DNA of 64,000 nucleotides. It comes from an uncultured Clostridia bacterium. GTDB taxonomy: Bacteria; Bacillota; Clostridia; Oscillospirales; Ruminococcaceae. Shown in pieces: positions 16,645 to 25,737 of the stretch. Positions within the stretch are counted from its first letter, which is position 1; each line of letters starts with the position of its first letter. The DNA is taken from the NCBI GenBank assembly GCA_947630845.1, contig CANRJB010000002.1, forward strand, positions 1 to 64,000. The letters are read 5' to 3'. The position numbers and the translations under genes are program-made. The notes under the pieces were generated by a model that ran no database searches, was not told the DNA's origin, and was given only the letters and a program-made list of their open reading frames with translations.

Positions 16645-18810
16645 ATGGCTCGCCATAACCGCAAGCATGACCGCCGCAAACACTCCCTTCAGCATCCAGA
16701 TTTTGCCTTGCAGGAAACATTCCTCCGGCGCATCCGCACGGTCTTGGAACACAGCCCCCATCAACAGGCATTGCAGCGTTCCATGCCGAAATTATGCAAT
16801 GCCAGATCCGCTCCGGCTTCCTTTCAGGCTGCCGTGCAGCAGGCTCTGCGGGAGGGCATCATCCGGGAGAGAGGGCAGCATTATGTGCTGTGCGACGGAG
16901 ACGGCAGCTTTCCGGCAGAGATCATACGGCTCTCCGGCGGCATGGGTTTCCTGCGTGATGCACAGGGAACGGAGTATTTCGTTCCGGGGAAATACCTGCG
17001 TGGCAGCATGCCCGGCGACAAAGTCCTTGCACGGAACATTCCCTCCCGTTCCGATGACGGTCTGCCAAGTGCAGAAGTGCTTCTGGTGACGGAGGAAGCA
17101 AAGGATGTGCGCATTTCCGGCATGATCGTGCCGACGGAAAGAGGGCTGTGCCTTTTCACCATGAATCTGTGCATGCGCATCGACTACCGGGAAAGCGTCC
17201 CCTACAAGAGCGGCGACAAGGTACTCTGTGTCCTGACAAGCAGAGGTCTGCGGCATACGGAACACAGGGTGAAGGTCATCCTTAATTTTGGCAGTGCGGA
17301 ATGTGCCGGAAACTGCATCCAAGCCCGTATTGCTGAACAGAATATCCCCACTGCATTTCCGCAGGAAGTGCTGCACGATGCCGGCAAGCTTGCGGAAATG
17401 GGCGTGACGGCATTTGATACAGAGGGGCGGCTTGATTTGCGTGAGGAGTGCATTTTTACCATCGACGGAGCGCATTCCAAAGACCTTGACGATGCTGTCT
17501 CCCTGCGGCAGCATGAGGACGGCAGCTATACGCTCGGTGTTCATATTGCCGATGTTTCGCACTATGTACGGGGCAACACGCCGCTGGACAGAGAAGCGTA
17601 TCTGCGTGGGACAAGTATTTATTATGCCGACAAGGTCATTCCCATGCTGCCGCCGGCATTGTCAAACGGCATCTGTTCGCTGAATGCAGGCGAGGACAGG
17701 CTGACGATCTCGGCGATCCTGCACCTGTCGCCGGAGGGAGAGCTGCGGAAAGCGGAATTTCATAAGTCCGTCATCCGTTCCCGGGTAAGGGGTGTCTATA
17801 CGGAATGCAATGCTGTTCTGGAGGGTACGGCAGATGCTGCGCTGTGTGAAAAGTATGGGGACGTGACTGCTGTGCTGCGTCTCCTTGATGAACTGACGGA
17901 CAAGCTCGAACGCCTGCGTACAAGGCGTGGTGCGCCTGCGCTGGAGAGTACGGAATATGAACTGCTGCTCGATGAAAATGGTATCTGTACCGGAGTGACA
18001 CCTGTGCAGAGGGGCAGAAGTGAGCATATCATAGAAGCCTGTATGCTCTGTGCAAATGAGGCTGCTGCACGGCTGGCAAGAGAGAGGGAAATCCCCTTTG
18101 TCTACCGGGTGCATGAAAACCCCTCTCCCGACCGCATTGCCCAACTCCGTGAGATGCTTTTGCGGTTCGGAAAGGAGCTGCGGTCTGAAACAGTAAGTCC
18201 GGAGGAGATCCGGAAGATGCTCGAGGACTGTAAGGATGAACCGTATTTTCCGACTGTCAACATGATGACGCTGCGTGCGATGGCGAAGGCAAGGTACAGC
18301 CCTGAACCGCTCGGACATTTCGGACTTGCGCTGCATGACTATGCACACTTTACTTCACCGATCCGCCGGTATGCTGACCTTGCGGTGCATCGCATCCTGA
18401 CGGACTGCCTTGCCGGCGGGGACAAAGAATGGATGGCGAAACGCTATTCTGTGTTTGCAGACCATGCCGCACAGCAGGCATCCGATACAGAGCTGCGTGC
18501 GCAGCAATTGGAGAGAGAAGCCGACAGCTGTTATGCGGCAGAATATATGCAGGCGCATCTGGGTGAAGTGTTCCACGGCGTTGTGACAAGTATTCAGGAA
18601 TACGGCATGTATATCATGCTCGACAATCATGTGGAGGGGCTGCTGCCGCTGCACGATCTGCCGGAGGGAGAATATGAACTCCATGACGGCTGGTATCTGA
18701 AAGACACGCTGTCCGGACGGGAATTCCGGCTTGGCATGACGGCAGATGTCGTCTGCGCAAGGGCAGATGTCAACACGGGACATGTTGACCTTGTCCTGTA
18801 CGAAAGCTGA
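16645..18810 (+). CDS. rnr: Ribonuclease R (RNase II/RNB family exoribonuclease)
   Basis: The 721-residue protein has a basic N-terminus (MARHNRKHDRRKH), a winged-helix/cold-shock N-terminal part, and the catalytic RNB domain with TIDGAHSKDLDDAVSL near residue 275, whose Asp cluster binds Mg. CSLNAGEDRLT and HFTSPIRRYADL are further family motifs. The C-terminal S1 domain runs from about 625 (GEVFHGVVTSIQEYGMYI). It degrades structured RNA 3' to 5'. The length is normal. GAGGAGGTAAGAT precedes ATG. It is followed after 12 bp by the isomerase-like gene. Confidence 0.95.
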   Translation: MARHNRKHDRRKHSLQHPDFALQETFLRRIRTVLEHSPHQQALQRSMPKLCNARSAPASFQAAVQQALREGIIRERGQHYVLCDGDGSFPAEIIRLSGGMGFLRDAQGTEYFVPGKYLRGSMPGDKVLARNIPSRSDDGLPSAEVLLVTEEAKDVRISGMIVPTERGLCLFTMNLCMRIDYRESVPYKSGDKVLCVLTSRGLRHTEHRVKVILNFGSAECAGNCIQARIAEQNIPTAFPQEVLHDAGKLAEMGVTAFDTEGRLDLREECIFTIDGAHSKDLDDAVSLRQHEDGSYTLGVHIADVSHYVRGNTPLDREAYLRGTSIYYADKVIPMLPPALSNGICSLNAGEDRLTISAILHLSPEGELRKAEFHKSVIRSRVRGVYTECNAVLEGTADAALCEKYGDVTAVLRLLDELTDKLERLRTRRGAPALESTEYELLLDENGICTGVTPVQRGRSEHIIEACMLCANEAAARLAREREIPFVYRVHENPSPDRIAQLREMLLRFGKELRSETVSPEEIRKMLEDCKDEPYFPTVNMMTLRAMAKARYSPEPLGHFGLALHDYAHFTSPIRRYADLAVHRILTDCLAGGDKEWMAKRYSVFADHAAQQASDTELRAQQLEREADSCYAAEYMQAHLGEVFHGVVTSIQEYGMYIMLDNHVEGLLPLHDLPEGEYELHDGWYLKDTLSGREFRLGMTADVVCARADVNTGHVDLVLYES

Positions 18811-18822
18811 AGGAGGACGATC

Positions 18823-19632
18823 ATGCAGGCAGGCGTATCCACGGCATGCTGCTATCCGCAGCCGACAGAAGAAGCACTCTATGAACTTGCGCTCAACGGC
18901 ATCAGCCATGTTGAGATCTTCATCAATGCCGATTCCGACATCACACGCACCCGTGTCCATACCCTGAAAACCATCCTCATGCGCTATGGCATGACCTGTC
19001 CGGCAGTGCATCCGTTCGCCTGTCCGCTTGAACCGGTGATGTTGTTTTCGGATTATGGGCGGCGTGTGGACGACATGATCGACTACTATCGCCGGACGTT
19101 TGCGGTGATGCAGGAGCTGGGGGCAGAGATCTTCGTCTTTCACGGCAATGACAGGAAACACCCTGTCACGCCCGGATTGTACTGTGAACGCTTTCTGCGG
19201 CTTGCTGAGGCAGGGAAGGAATTTGGCGTGACGGTGGCGCAGGAGAATGTGGAGCGGTGTCAGAGCGGTTCGCTGCATTTTCTGCATGAGATGGTGCGGA
19301 TACTCGGAGAGGATGCACATTTTGTCCTCGATGTCAAGCAGGCTGTCCGTGCCGGAGAATCCCCCGTCAACATGCTCCACATGCTCGGCTCGCATGTCTC
19401 TCATGTCCACATCAGTGACCATGGTGAAAAGGGGGACTGCCTGCTGCTCGGCGCAGGGACATTCCCTGTCCGGAGCTTTCTTGATGTCCTTCACCGATGC
19501 GCTCCGGAATGTGCTGTGATACTGGAGCTGTACCGGGATTGCTGGCGAGGGATCTCCGATCTTGTCAGCAGCTACCGGATGTTGTCCTTCCTCATCGGCA
19601 GCACTGAACGGAATGCCGGAAAATCCGGGTAA
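18823..19632 (+). CDS. Sugar phosphate isomerase/epimerase-like TIM-barrel protein
   Basis: The 269-residue protein fits the xylose isomerase-like TIM barrel (AP endonuclease 2 family). It has metal-ligand type motifs FVFHGND near residue 106, VAQENVER near 141, FVLDVKQAVRAG near 169 and VSHVHISDHGEKGD near 191. Members include sugar isomerases, IolE/IolI enzymes and endonuclease IV; the substrate cannot be told. AAGGAGG lies six bases before ATG. It lies 12 bp after rnr, probably cotranscribed. Confidence 0.8.
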   Translation: MQAGVSTACCYPQPTEEALYELALNGISHVEIFINADSDITRTRVHTLKTILMRYGMTCPAVHPFACPLEPVMLFSDYGRRVDDMIDYYRRTFAVMQELGAEIFVFHGNDRKHPVTPGLYCERFLRLAEAGKEFGVTVAQENVERCQSGSLHFLHEMVRILGEDAHFVLDVKQAVRAGESPVNMLHMLGSHVSHVHISDHGEKGDCLLLGAGTFPVRSFLDVLHRCAPECAVILELYRDCWRGISDLVSSYRMLSFLIGSTERNAGKSG

Positions 19633-19661
19633 ACTTGGTGCATTCTTGTGAAAAATCAGTA

Positions 19662-19690
19662 TTGACAGAATGCGCCGTATTTGCTATAAT
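19662..19690 (+). promoter_or_regulatory. Consensus sigma-A promoter of nrdR
   Basis: TTGACA (19662-19667), 17-bp spacer, TATAAT (19685-19690) with an extended TGC. It matches consensus at every position and decides that nrdR starts at 19725, not at the upstream in-frame codon at 19635. Confidence 0.9.
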
Positions 19691-19724
19691 GAAACTATGC
19701 AGAGCAAAGACCGGAGGTAAACAG

Positions 19725-20189
19725 ATGAAGTGTCCATACTGCGGCAATGAGGATTCAAAGGTCATTGATTCCCGTCCCTCGGAAGAAAAGAAACGCCGCC
19801 GGCGGGAATGTATCCGATGCGGCAAACGGTTCACGACCTATGAGATCGTGGAACAGCCGCTGCGTATCGTCATTAAGCGTGACGGATCGTTCGAGACGTA
19901 TGACCGCAACAAATTGCTCAGCGGTATTTACCATGCCATCAAGAAACGTCCGGTCACTGTGGAACAGGTCAACATGATCGCCGATCGTGTGGAGGATGTC
20001 TATGCCGGAAGCTGGACCAGTCAGATGACTTCTGACCGCATCGGTGCGCTCGTGCTGGAGCAGCTCCGGGATATTGACCAGATCGCTTACATACGCTTTG
20101 CATCCGTCTATCAGGATTTTAAGGATGTTGCCGGCTTTATCGCTGCGATCACATCCCTCGATCCGTCATCACAAAAGGAGGAAAAGTAA
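19725..20189 (+). CDS. nrdR: Transcriptional repressor NrdR
   Basis: The 154-residue protein begins MKCPYCGNEDSKVIDSR and has the NrdR zinc ribbon (CPYC and CIRC, about residues 3-34), then an ATP-cone domain (about 46-136). NrdR senses (d)ATP and represses ribonucleotide reductase genes. GGAGGTAAACAG precedes ATG. No nrd genes are in the window. It is followed after one base by a membrane protein gene with its own strong SD, so they form an operon. Confidence 0.96.
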   Translation: MKCPYCGNEDSKVIDSRPSEEKKRRRRECIRCGKRFTTYEIVEQPLRIVIKRDGSFETYDRNKLLSGIYHAIKKRPVTVEQVNMIADRVEDVYAGSWTSQMTSDRIGALVLEQLRDIDQIAYIRFASVYQDFKDVAGFIAAITSLDPSSQKEEK

Positions 20190-20190
20190 A

Positions 20191-20595
20191 ATGGATTTCA
20201 ATAATATCATGGAACAGATCCAGAATCCGGAAAACGTCACAGATATGTTCACCCCGGAGGATGTGCAAAAGAATAAGATAAGTGCCGTACTGGCAACATT
20301 TCCGATCTTATTCTGGATGCCGCTCGTCATCGACTCCAATTCCGGATATGGCAAATTCTATGCCAATCAGGGACTGATCGAGCTTATCGTAAGTGCCGTA
20401 CTGAGTGCCGCAGCCGGTATTCTCTCATTGATACTTGGGCTGATTCCCTTTCTGGGGGGCGTGCTTGCAGGGATCATCGGACTGGTTGTTGGTCTGGTCA
20501 ATTTCGGCTTATGGCTGTTCCTGTTCATTGCTGCATTGCAGGACAAGGCAGTGTATCTTCCGGTTGTCGGCAAAATGTTTACCGCTTTCAAGTAA
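20191..20595 (+). CDS. Small multi-pass membrane protein (DUF4870/Tic20-like appearance)
   Basis: The 134-residue protein has a soluble N-terminus (about 30 residues, MDFNNIMEQIQNPE), then three to four hydrophobic segments. The YGKFYANQGLIELI stretch followed by a Gly-rich double helix and a final LQDKAVYLPVVGK resembles DUF4870-type proteins, whose function is unknown. AAAAGGAGG lies eight bases before ATG 20191. It is downstream of nrdR in the same transcript and is closed by a good terminator. Confidence 0.75.
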   Translation: MDFNNIMEQIQNPENVTDMFTPEDVQKNKISAVLATFPILFWMPLVIDSNSGYGKFYANQGLIELIVSAVLSAAAGILSLILGLIPFLGGVLAGIIGLVVGLVNFGLWLFLFIAALQDKAVYLPVVGKMFTAFK

Positions 20596-20613
20596 ATTCC
20601 TGAACATCAGAAA

Positions 20614-20645
20614 TGCCCTCCCACGTAATGGGGAGGGCAATTTTT
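20614..20645. terminator. Bidirectional terminator between nrdR operon and heat-shock operon
   Basis: TGCCCTCCC (20614-20622) pairs with GGGAGGGCA (20631-20639), followed by ATTTTT on the plus strand. The minus-strand RCC1 gene ends at 20644. Confidence 0.8.
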
Positions 20646-22032
20646 ATTGTATCAGATCTGCAAAGGTCACGTCTGTATTGCCGGAACCCATCTCGGCAAC
20701 ATATTGAAGAATCAGGGCAGCATCTGCTGTATCAACGGTGTGGTCATAATTAACATCCGCACCATAATAAGCCTGTAACCCTGTCAATCCTGTGATATAT
20801 CCTGCACCGACCTGTGCAATGTCCACCAGAATGTTTGCCGCATCCGATGTCGTGATGATCCTGTCACTGTCAACATCGCCTTGCAGCACAACGCCGTCCG
20901 GATCGCCTTCAAAAATGACGCAGGGGTCAATGACATCTTCTGAATTGATTTCGCCAAGCTCCCCAGTATTATCATATGCTGCGATCTCGCCGTTCCCAAC
21001 GATACCCGTGTCATTTTCTCCCCATGTATAAAGCGTTCCTTCTTCTGTGATGACTGCAAAGTTATTTCCGGATGCAGCTGCACGATAGATATTGCCAATG
21101 AGGGGCATTTCCGTAAAGATCACTTCCTGACTTCCCGGTTCCTTACCGCCGAAATAGCCCCACGGTGCATCTCCGAATGCATACATGACACGATCTTCAT
21201 TAAACAGAAAGAGCGTTGAGCCGCCATGGAAGGAAGAGCCTGCTTCAAAATCATAGACTTCATTGAAAAGGGACGGAAAATCAACAGATGAGCTGTCATA
21301 ATCACATATGCACAGATCATGATTTTCGGTCAGAATATAGAGATCACCGAATGTTCCATTGAATTTCGCATCAATGACCCTTTCCTCCAGTTCGACCTTT
21401 TTCGGGTACAATTCGATCTGTGAATAGGTTTCATATTCCGGATGATCGGAAATATAGCCGAGGTGTCCGTTGCCATATGCCTGTGCATCCATATTTGACC
21501 CCCATGTATACAGCGAGCCGTCATTCGTCACGGCACAGGAAAACCATGGATCGCTATATGCCGACACCACATGCTCCAGACCCTTGACCTTGACAGCACC
21601 TGTATATCCATAGGAGAGGGTATTGCCGTTTCCGTCATAGACAGGGTCGAACACATACAGATCACCGTTCTGCGTAATTGCTGAACGATAGCATAATTTT
21701 GATGCGCCCGACATGATTTTTTCATAGCTCGGTGTCGCATGGGAAAAATCAAAACGATAGACATCACGATCTTCCGTCATGACATAATTTTCTTCAACTG
21801 CGACCGCCTTTTTGTCAAACCTGATCTTCTGGGGGGAAGGGCAGATGATCCCATCCTCATATGCATTTCCCCACCAGTACAGGTCGCCATTTTTCATGAC
21901 GCTGATCATCGCAAAATTCCCGACCGACACATCCACACAGCAATCCGAATCTGCTGCTGCTGTCTCCATCGGTAAAGCCGTCATGCTGCATGCAAGAAGT
22001 CCGGCTATCAGTACAGATTTTATTTTTTTCAT
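20644..22032 (-). CDS. Secreted RCC1-repeat protein with C-terminal type I dockerin
   Basis: The 462-residue protein has a signal peptide (MKKIKSVLIAGLLACSM, predicted cut after AAA), then beta-propeller repeats of RCC1 type recognised by DGSLYTWGSN and EGTLYTWGEND. The C-terminal dockerin has two EF-hand-like calcium repeats, GDVDSDRIITTSDAANIL and ADVNYDHTVDTADAALIL. Dockerins plug secreted proteins into cohesin scaffolds of cellulosomes. An RCC1 passenger is unusual for a plant-fibre enzyme complex. ATG 22032 has AGAGGT close upstream; the in-frame ATG at 22050 lacks an SD. The gene lies 14 bp downstream of dnaJ. Confidence 0.88.
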   Translation of the reverse strand: MKKIKSVLIAGLLACSMTALPMETAAADSDCCVDVSVGNFAMISVMKNGDLYWWGNAYEDGIICPSPQKIRFDKKAVAVEENYVMTEDRDVYRFDFSHATPSYEKIMSGASKLCYRSAITQNGDLYVFDPVYDGNGNTLSYGYTGAVKVKGLEHVVSAYSDPWFSCAVTNDGSLYTWGSNMDAQAYGNGHLGYISDHPEYETYSQIELYPKKVELEERVIDAKFNGTFGDLYILTENHDLCICDYDSSSVDFPSLFNEVYDFEAGSSFHGGSTLFLFNEDRVMYAFGDAPWGYFGGKEPGSQEVIFTEMPLIGNIYRAAASGNNFAVITEEGTLYTWGENDTGIVGNGEIAAYDNTGELGEINSEDVIDPCVIFEGDPDGVVLQGDVDSDRIITTSDAANILVDIAQVGAGYITGLTGLQAYYGADVNYDHTVDTADAALILQYVAEMGSGNTDVTFADLIQ

Positions 22033-22046
22033 ATGTGACCTCTTTT

Positions 22047-23192
22047 TCATCCCTGAAGCAGATCTTTGATCTTATCAAAGAAAGTCTTTCGCTTTACATA
22101 GTGCTTTTCGGTGAGGGAATTGTCAAATTCACGGAGCAGATCTTTCTGTTTCTTTGACAGATTCTTCGGCACTTCAATGTAGAGCTTCACATACTGGTCG
22201 CCCCGTTTGTCCTGCTGGAGATACTTGATGCCCTTGCCTTTCAGACGGTGTTTTGCGCCATTCTGCGTGCCTTCGGGAATGGTGAATTTGACGTTGCCAT
22301 CAATCGTGGGAACGGTGATCTCATCGCCGAGTACTGCCTGTGCATAGGTGATCGGTATCTCACAATGCACATCATAGCCCTCTCTGCTGAAGATCGGATG
22401 CGGTCTTACTCCGACACTGACATTCAGATTGCCTGCCGGTCCGCCGTTGATGCCGCAGTCGCCCTCGCCGGTGACACGCAGCACAAGTCCGTCATCAATA
22501 CCTGCCGGTATGTTGAGGTTCACACGCTTGGACACCTTTGCCCTGCCGACTCCCCGGCATTTCTGACAGGGGGTTTTTATGACCGTGCCTTTGCCGCTGC
22601 AATGCGGACAGGGTCTGGTCGAAGAGATCGCTCCGAAAGGTGTCTGCTGTGTAGTCTTGACATTACCACGCCCATGACAGTCGGGGCAGACCTCTGTGGA
22701 AGTGCCGGGTTCTGCACCTGTACCGCCGCATGCCGTGCATTTCTCCTGATGGGTGATGGTAATTTCCTGCGATTTGCCGGTGCATGCCTCCATAAAGGAG
22801 ATGCTGACGCTGGTGTTGATATCCCTGCCCTTACGGGGGGCATTGGCGGTGTTGGCACGCACGCCGCCGCCGAAAATATTTCCGAAGAAACTGTCGAAGA
22901 TATCGCCCATATCGCCGCTGTAGCTGCCGGTAAATCCGCTGAATCCGCCGAATCCGTCGCCATCCATGCTTGCATGCCCGAATTGGTCGTAATGCTGACG
23001 CTTTTCGGGGTCGGACAGGACGCTGTACGCTTCGTTGATCTCCTTCATCTTCTCTTCGCATTCTTCCACCTTGTCCGGATGAAGATCGGGGTGGTTCTCA
23101 CGTGCCAGTTTCCGGTATGCCTTCTTGATCTCGTCCTCACTTGCACCCTTCTGGATCCCCAGCACATCGTAATAATCACGTTTCTCAGCCAT
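22047..23192 (-). CDS. dnaJ: Chaperone DnaJ
   Basis: The 381-residue protein has an N-terminal J domain with the HPD motif (ENHPDLHPD, about residue 33), a Gly/Phe-rich region (about 75-110) and four zinc-binding CxxCxGxG repeats between about 150 and 215 (CTACGGTG, CPDCHGRG, CPHCSGKG, CQKCRGVG). The C-terminal peptide-binding domains follow. It delivers clients to DnaK and stimulates its ATPase. It is the fourth gene of the CIRCE-controlled operon; a hairpin in the 98-bp gap after dnaK may lower its expression. Confidence 0.98.
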   Translation of the reverse strand: MAEKRDYYDVLGIQKGASEDEIKKAYRKLARENHPDLHPDKVEECEEKMKEINEAYSVLSDPEKRQHYDQFGHASMDGDGFGGFSGFTGSYSGDMGDIFDSFFGNIFGGGVRANTANAPRKGRDINTSVSISFMEACTGKSQEITITHQEKCTACGGTGAEPGTSTEVCPDCHGRGNVKTTQQTPFGAISSTRPCPHCSGKGTVIKTPCQKCRGVGRAKVSKRVNLNIPAGIDDGLVLRVTGEGDCGINGGPAGNLNVSVGVRPHPIFSREGYDVHCEIPITYAQAVLGDEITVPTIDGNVKFTIPEGTQNGAKHRLKGKGIKYLQQDKRGDQYVKLYIEVPKNLSKKQKDLLREFDNSLTEKHYVKRKTFFDKIKDLLQG

Positions 23193-23252
23193 ACGTATCC
23201 TGCCGCTTCACTGCGGCGCTCCTTTCATGAAATCTGACATCGTATCCGGCAA

Positions 23253-23276
23253 CAGGGGCAGAAAATTCTGCCCCTG
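23253..23276 (-). terminator. Hairpin between dnaK and dnaJ
   Basis: CAGGGGCAGAA pairs with TTCTGCCCCTG (perfect 11-bp arms). On the minus strand only TTG follows, so it is probably a partial terminator or an RNA-stabilising element at the dnaK 3' end. Confidence 0.55.
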
Positions 23277-23290
23277 ATGTTACAATAGGA

Positions 23291-25120
23291 TCATGCCTCT
23301 GTAAAGTCCGCATCTATGACATCGTCGTCATCGCTGCCGGTGCTGCCGCCCATCGGCTGACCGGGGTCAACACTCTGCTGCGGTGCGCCCTGCTGGTATA
23401 TTTTTGACCCGACATCCATGAGTACCTTTTGCAGCTCATCCATCTTTGTCTTCATGTCGGCTGTGTTGTTTGCATCAATGGCATTCTGCAATTCCGATGC
23501 CTTGCTGCGCACTGCCATCTGGTCTGCTTCCGGCACTTTATCCCCCAGTTCCTTGAGTGTGTTCTCGGACTGGAGTACCATGTTCTCTGCCTGATTCTTT
23601 GTCTCCACCTCTTCACGGCGCTTCTTGTCCTCTTCAGCATATGCCTCTGCTTCCTTGACAGCCTTGTCGATATCCTCCTTCGACATGTTGGTGGAGGCAG
23701 TGATGGAGATGTTCTGCTCCTTGCCCGTGCCCAGATCCTTTGCGGATACATGCACAATGCCGTTTCTGTCAATGTCAAATGTGACTTCGATTCTCGGCAC
23801 ACCTCTCATTGCCGGAGCAATGCCGTCCAGACGGAATGTGCCAAGCTGCTTGTTATCACGGGCAAATTCACGCTCACCCTGCAAGACATTGATGTCTACA
23901 GCAGGCTGGTTGTCGGCGTAGGTAGAGAACACCTCAGACTTCTTGGTCGGGATGGTGGTGTTTCTCGGGATCATCTTCGTGCAGACACCTCCGGCTGTCT
24001 CAATTCCCAGAGACAGCGGGGTAACATCAAGAAGCATCAGCCCTTCCTTTACATCGCCGCCAAGTACGCCGCCCTGCAATGCTGCTCCGAGTGCTACGCA
24101 TTCATCAGGGTTGATGCCCTTGAACGGTTCCTTGCCGATGAGCTTTCTGACTGCTTCCTGCACTGCCGGGATTCTGGACGAACCGCCTACCATGAGTACC
24201 TTGTTCAGCTCGGATGCGCTCATGCCGCTGTCGTCGAGTGCCTGACGGACAGGACCCATCGTTGCCTGTACGAGATCAGCGGTCAGCTCGTTGAACTTTG
24301 CCTGTGAGAGGGTGAGATCAAGATGCTTCGGACCGCTTGCATCTGCGGTAATGAACGGCAGGTTAATGTTTGTGGTGGGTGTTGCGGACAGCTCGATCTT
24401 TGCCTTTTCTGCGGCATCTTTCAGTCTCTGCATTACCATCTTGTCGGTGGAGAGGTCAATGCCCTGATCTTTGCGGAATTCATCGACCATCCAGTTGATG
24501 ATCCTCTGGTCAAAATCATCGCCGCCGAGGTGGTTGTTACCTGCGGTAGCCACTACCTGCTGGAAGCCCTCACCCATCTCAATGATGGATACATCGAACG
24601 TACCGCCGCCAAGGTCATAGACCATTACCTTCTGGTCTTCTTCCTTGTCAATGCCGTAGGACAGTGCTGCTGCGGTCGGCTCGTTGATGATACGCTTTAC
24701 CACAAGACCTGCGATCTGTCCGGCATCCTTTGTTGCCTGACGCTGTGCATCGGTGAAGTATGCCGGCACGGTGATGACTGCCTCATTCACAGTCTCACCG
24801 AGGTACGCTTCTGCATCTGCCTTCAGCTTCTGAAGGATCATTGCAGAGATCTCCTGCGGTGTATACTTCTTGCCGTCGATATCTACCTTATAATTAGAAC
24901 CCATATGCCGCTTGATGGACGAAATGGTCTTGTCGGGGTTGGTGATCGCCTGATTCTTGGCTACCTTACCGATCAGACGCTCCCCCGTCTTGGAAAATGC
25001 CACCACGGATGGGGTCGTTCTTGCGCCCTCTGCATTCGGGATCACGACTGCATTGCCGCCCTCTACGACTGCAACGCATGAATTTGTGGTTCCCAGATCA
25101 ATTCCGATAATTTTTCCCAT
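23291..25120 (-). CDS. dnaK: Chaperone DnaK (Hsp70)
   Basis: The 609-residue Hsp70 begins [14 protein letters not shown] and has the ATPase motifs [12 protein letters not shown] and [10 protein letters not shown], the interdomain linker [11 protein letters not shown]-type segment ([11 protein letters not shown]) and a substrate-binding domain. The tail ends in a Gly-rich stretch and DDDVIDADF, close to the EEVDAEF type. ATG 25120 has AAAGGAAG seven bases upstream; the codon two triplets earlier is TTG and less likely. It binds unfolded proteins with DnaJ and GrpE. Confidence 0.98.
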   Translation of the reverse strand: MGKIIGIDLGTTNSCVAVVEGGNAVVIPNAEGARTTPSVVAFSKTGERLIGKVAKNQAITNPDKTISSIKRHMGSNYKVDIDGKKYTPQEISAMILQKLKADAEAYLGETVNEAVITVPAYFTDAQRQATKDAGQIAGLVVKRIINEPTAAALSYGIDKEEDQKVMVYDLGGGTFDVSIIEMGEGFQQVVATAGNNHLGGDDFDQRIINWMVDEFRKDQGIDLSTDKMVMQRLKDAAEKAKIELSATPTTNINLPFITADASGPKHLDLTLSQAKFNELTADLVQATMGPVRQALDDSGMSASELNKVLMVGGSSRIPAVQEAVRKLIGKEPFKGINPDECVALGAALQGGVLGGDVKEGLMLLDVTPLSLGIETAGGVCTKMIPRNTTIPTKKSEVFSTYADNQPAVDINVLQGEREFARDNKQLGTFRLDGIAPAMRGVPRIEVTFDIDRNGIVHVSAKDLGTGKEQNISITASTNMSKEDIDKAVKEAEAYAEEDKKRREEVETKNQAENMVLQSENTLKELGDKVPEADQMAVRSKASELQNAIDANNTADMKTKMDELQKVLMDVGSKIYQQGAPQQSVDPGQPMGGSTGSDDDDVIDADFTEA

Positions 25121-25174
25121 AATCAATCTTCCTTTCTATGATATCTCTCCATCTGTTTGCCTGCCGCACGCTGA

Positions 25175-25732
25175 CTATCCTGCAACAGCAACCATAGCCG
25201 GGCGGATCAGGCGGTCTTTCAGCATATAGCCCTTCTGGAACACCTCACAGATCGTTCCTTCGGGGTAATCGTCCGAAGGTCCTGCCTGTTTGATGGCATT
25301 GTGGACATTCGGGTCAAAGGGCTTTCCGAGCGATTCGATCTCGGACACGCCGGCTTTCTCAAGAAATGTCCGCAGCTGACTGAGGATCATGACCATACCG
25401 GAGTGATAGGTCTGATCTGAACAGGGCGCATCAATTGCCCTCTCGAAATTATCGACCACCGGCAAAAGCTGCTCGATACAGCGTGCCGTTGCCTCTCCGT
25501 AGGCTTCGAGTTTTTCTTTGGCGGTACGTTTCCGGAAATTATCAAATTCCGCATACAGCCGCAGATAACGTTCCCGTTCCTCCTCCAGAGCATCGTCCGC
25601 ATCCTCCTGCGTTTCCTCCTCGGTCACAGCATCCGCATCATGGTCTTCCGTCTCCGCAGTTTCGTCCGCAATTTCCGAACGTTCTGCCACATCTTCAAGC
25701 AGCTCATCCAGAATTTCCTCTGTGTCGTTCAT
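25175..25732 (-). CDS. grpE: Nucleotide exchange factor GrpE
   Basis: The 185-residue protein has a long acidic N-terminus (Glu/Asp-rich to about residue 50), a coiled coil with YAEFDNFRKRT, and the C-terminal beta domain with FDPNVHNAI, GTICEVFQKGY and RPAMVAVA. It releases ADP from DnaK. ATG 25732 is set by AGGAG eight bases upstream; GTG 25741 is in frame but closer to that SD. It starts six bases after hrcA ends. Confidence 0.96.
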   Translation of the reverse strand: MNDTEEILDELLEDVAERSEIADETAETEDHDADAVTEEETQEDADDALEEERERYLRLYAEFDNFRKRTAKEKLEAYGEATARCIEQLLPVVDNFERAIDAPCSDQTYHSGMVMILSQLRTFLEKAGVSEIESLGKPFDPNVHNAIKQAGPSDDYPEGTICEVFQKGYMLKDRLIRPAMVAVAG

Positions 25733-25737
25733 GGGAC

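Noticed and set aside
18355-19494. 379-residue minus-strand frame over rnr and the isomerase gene
   Set aside because: Crosses the boundary of two well-supported plus genes and shows no motif.
22248-25081. Several long plus-strand frames opposite dnaJ/dnaK (e.g. 22248-23237, 23429-24307, 24323-25081)
   Set aside because: Antisense shadows of strongly conserved chaperone genes.
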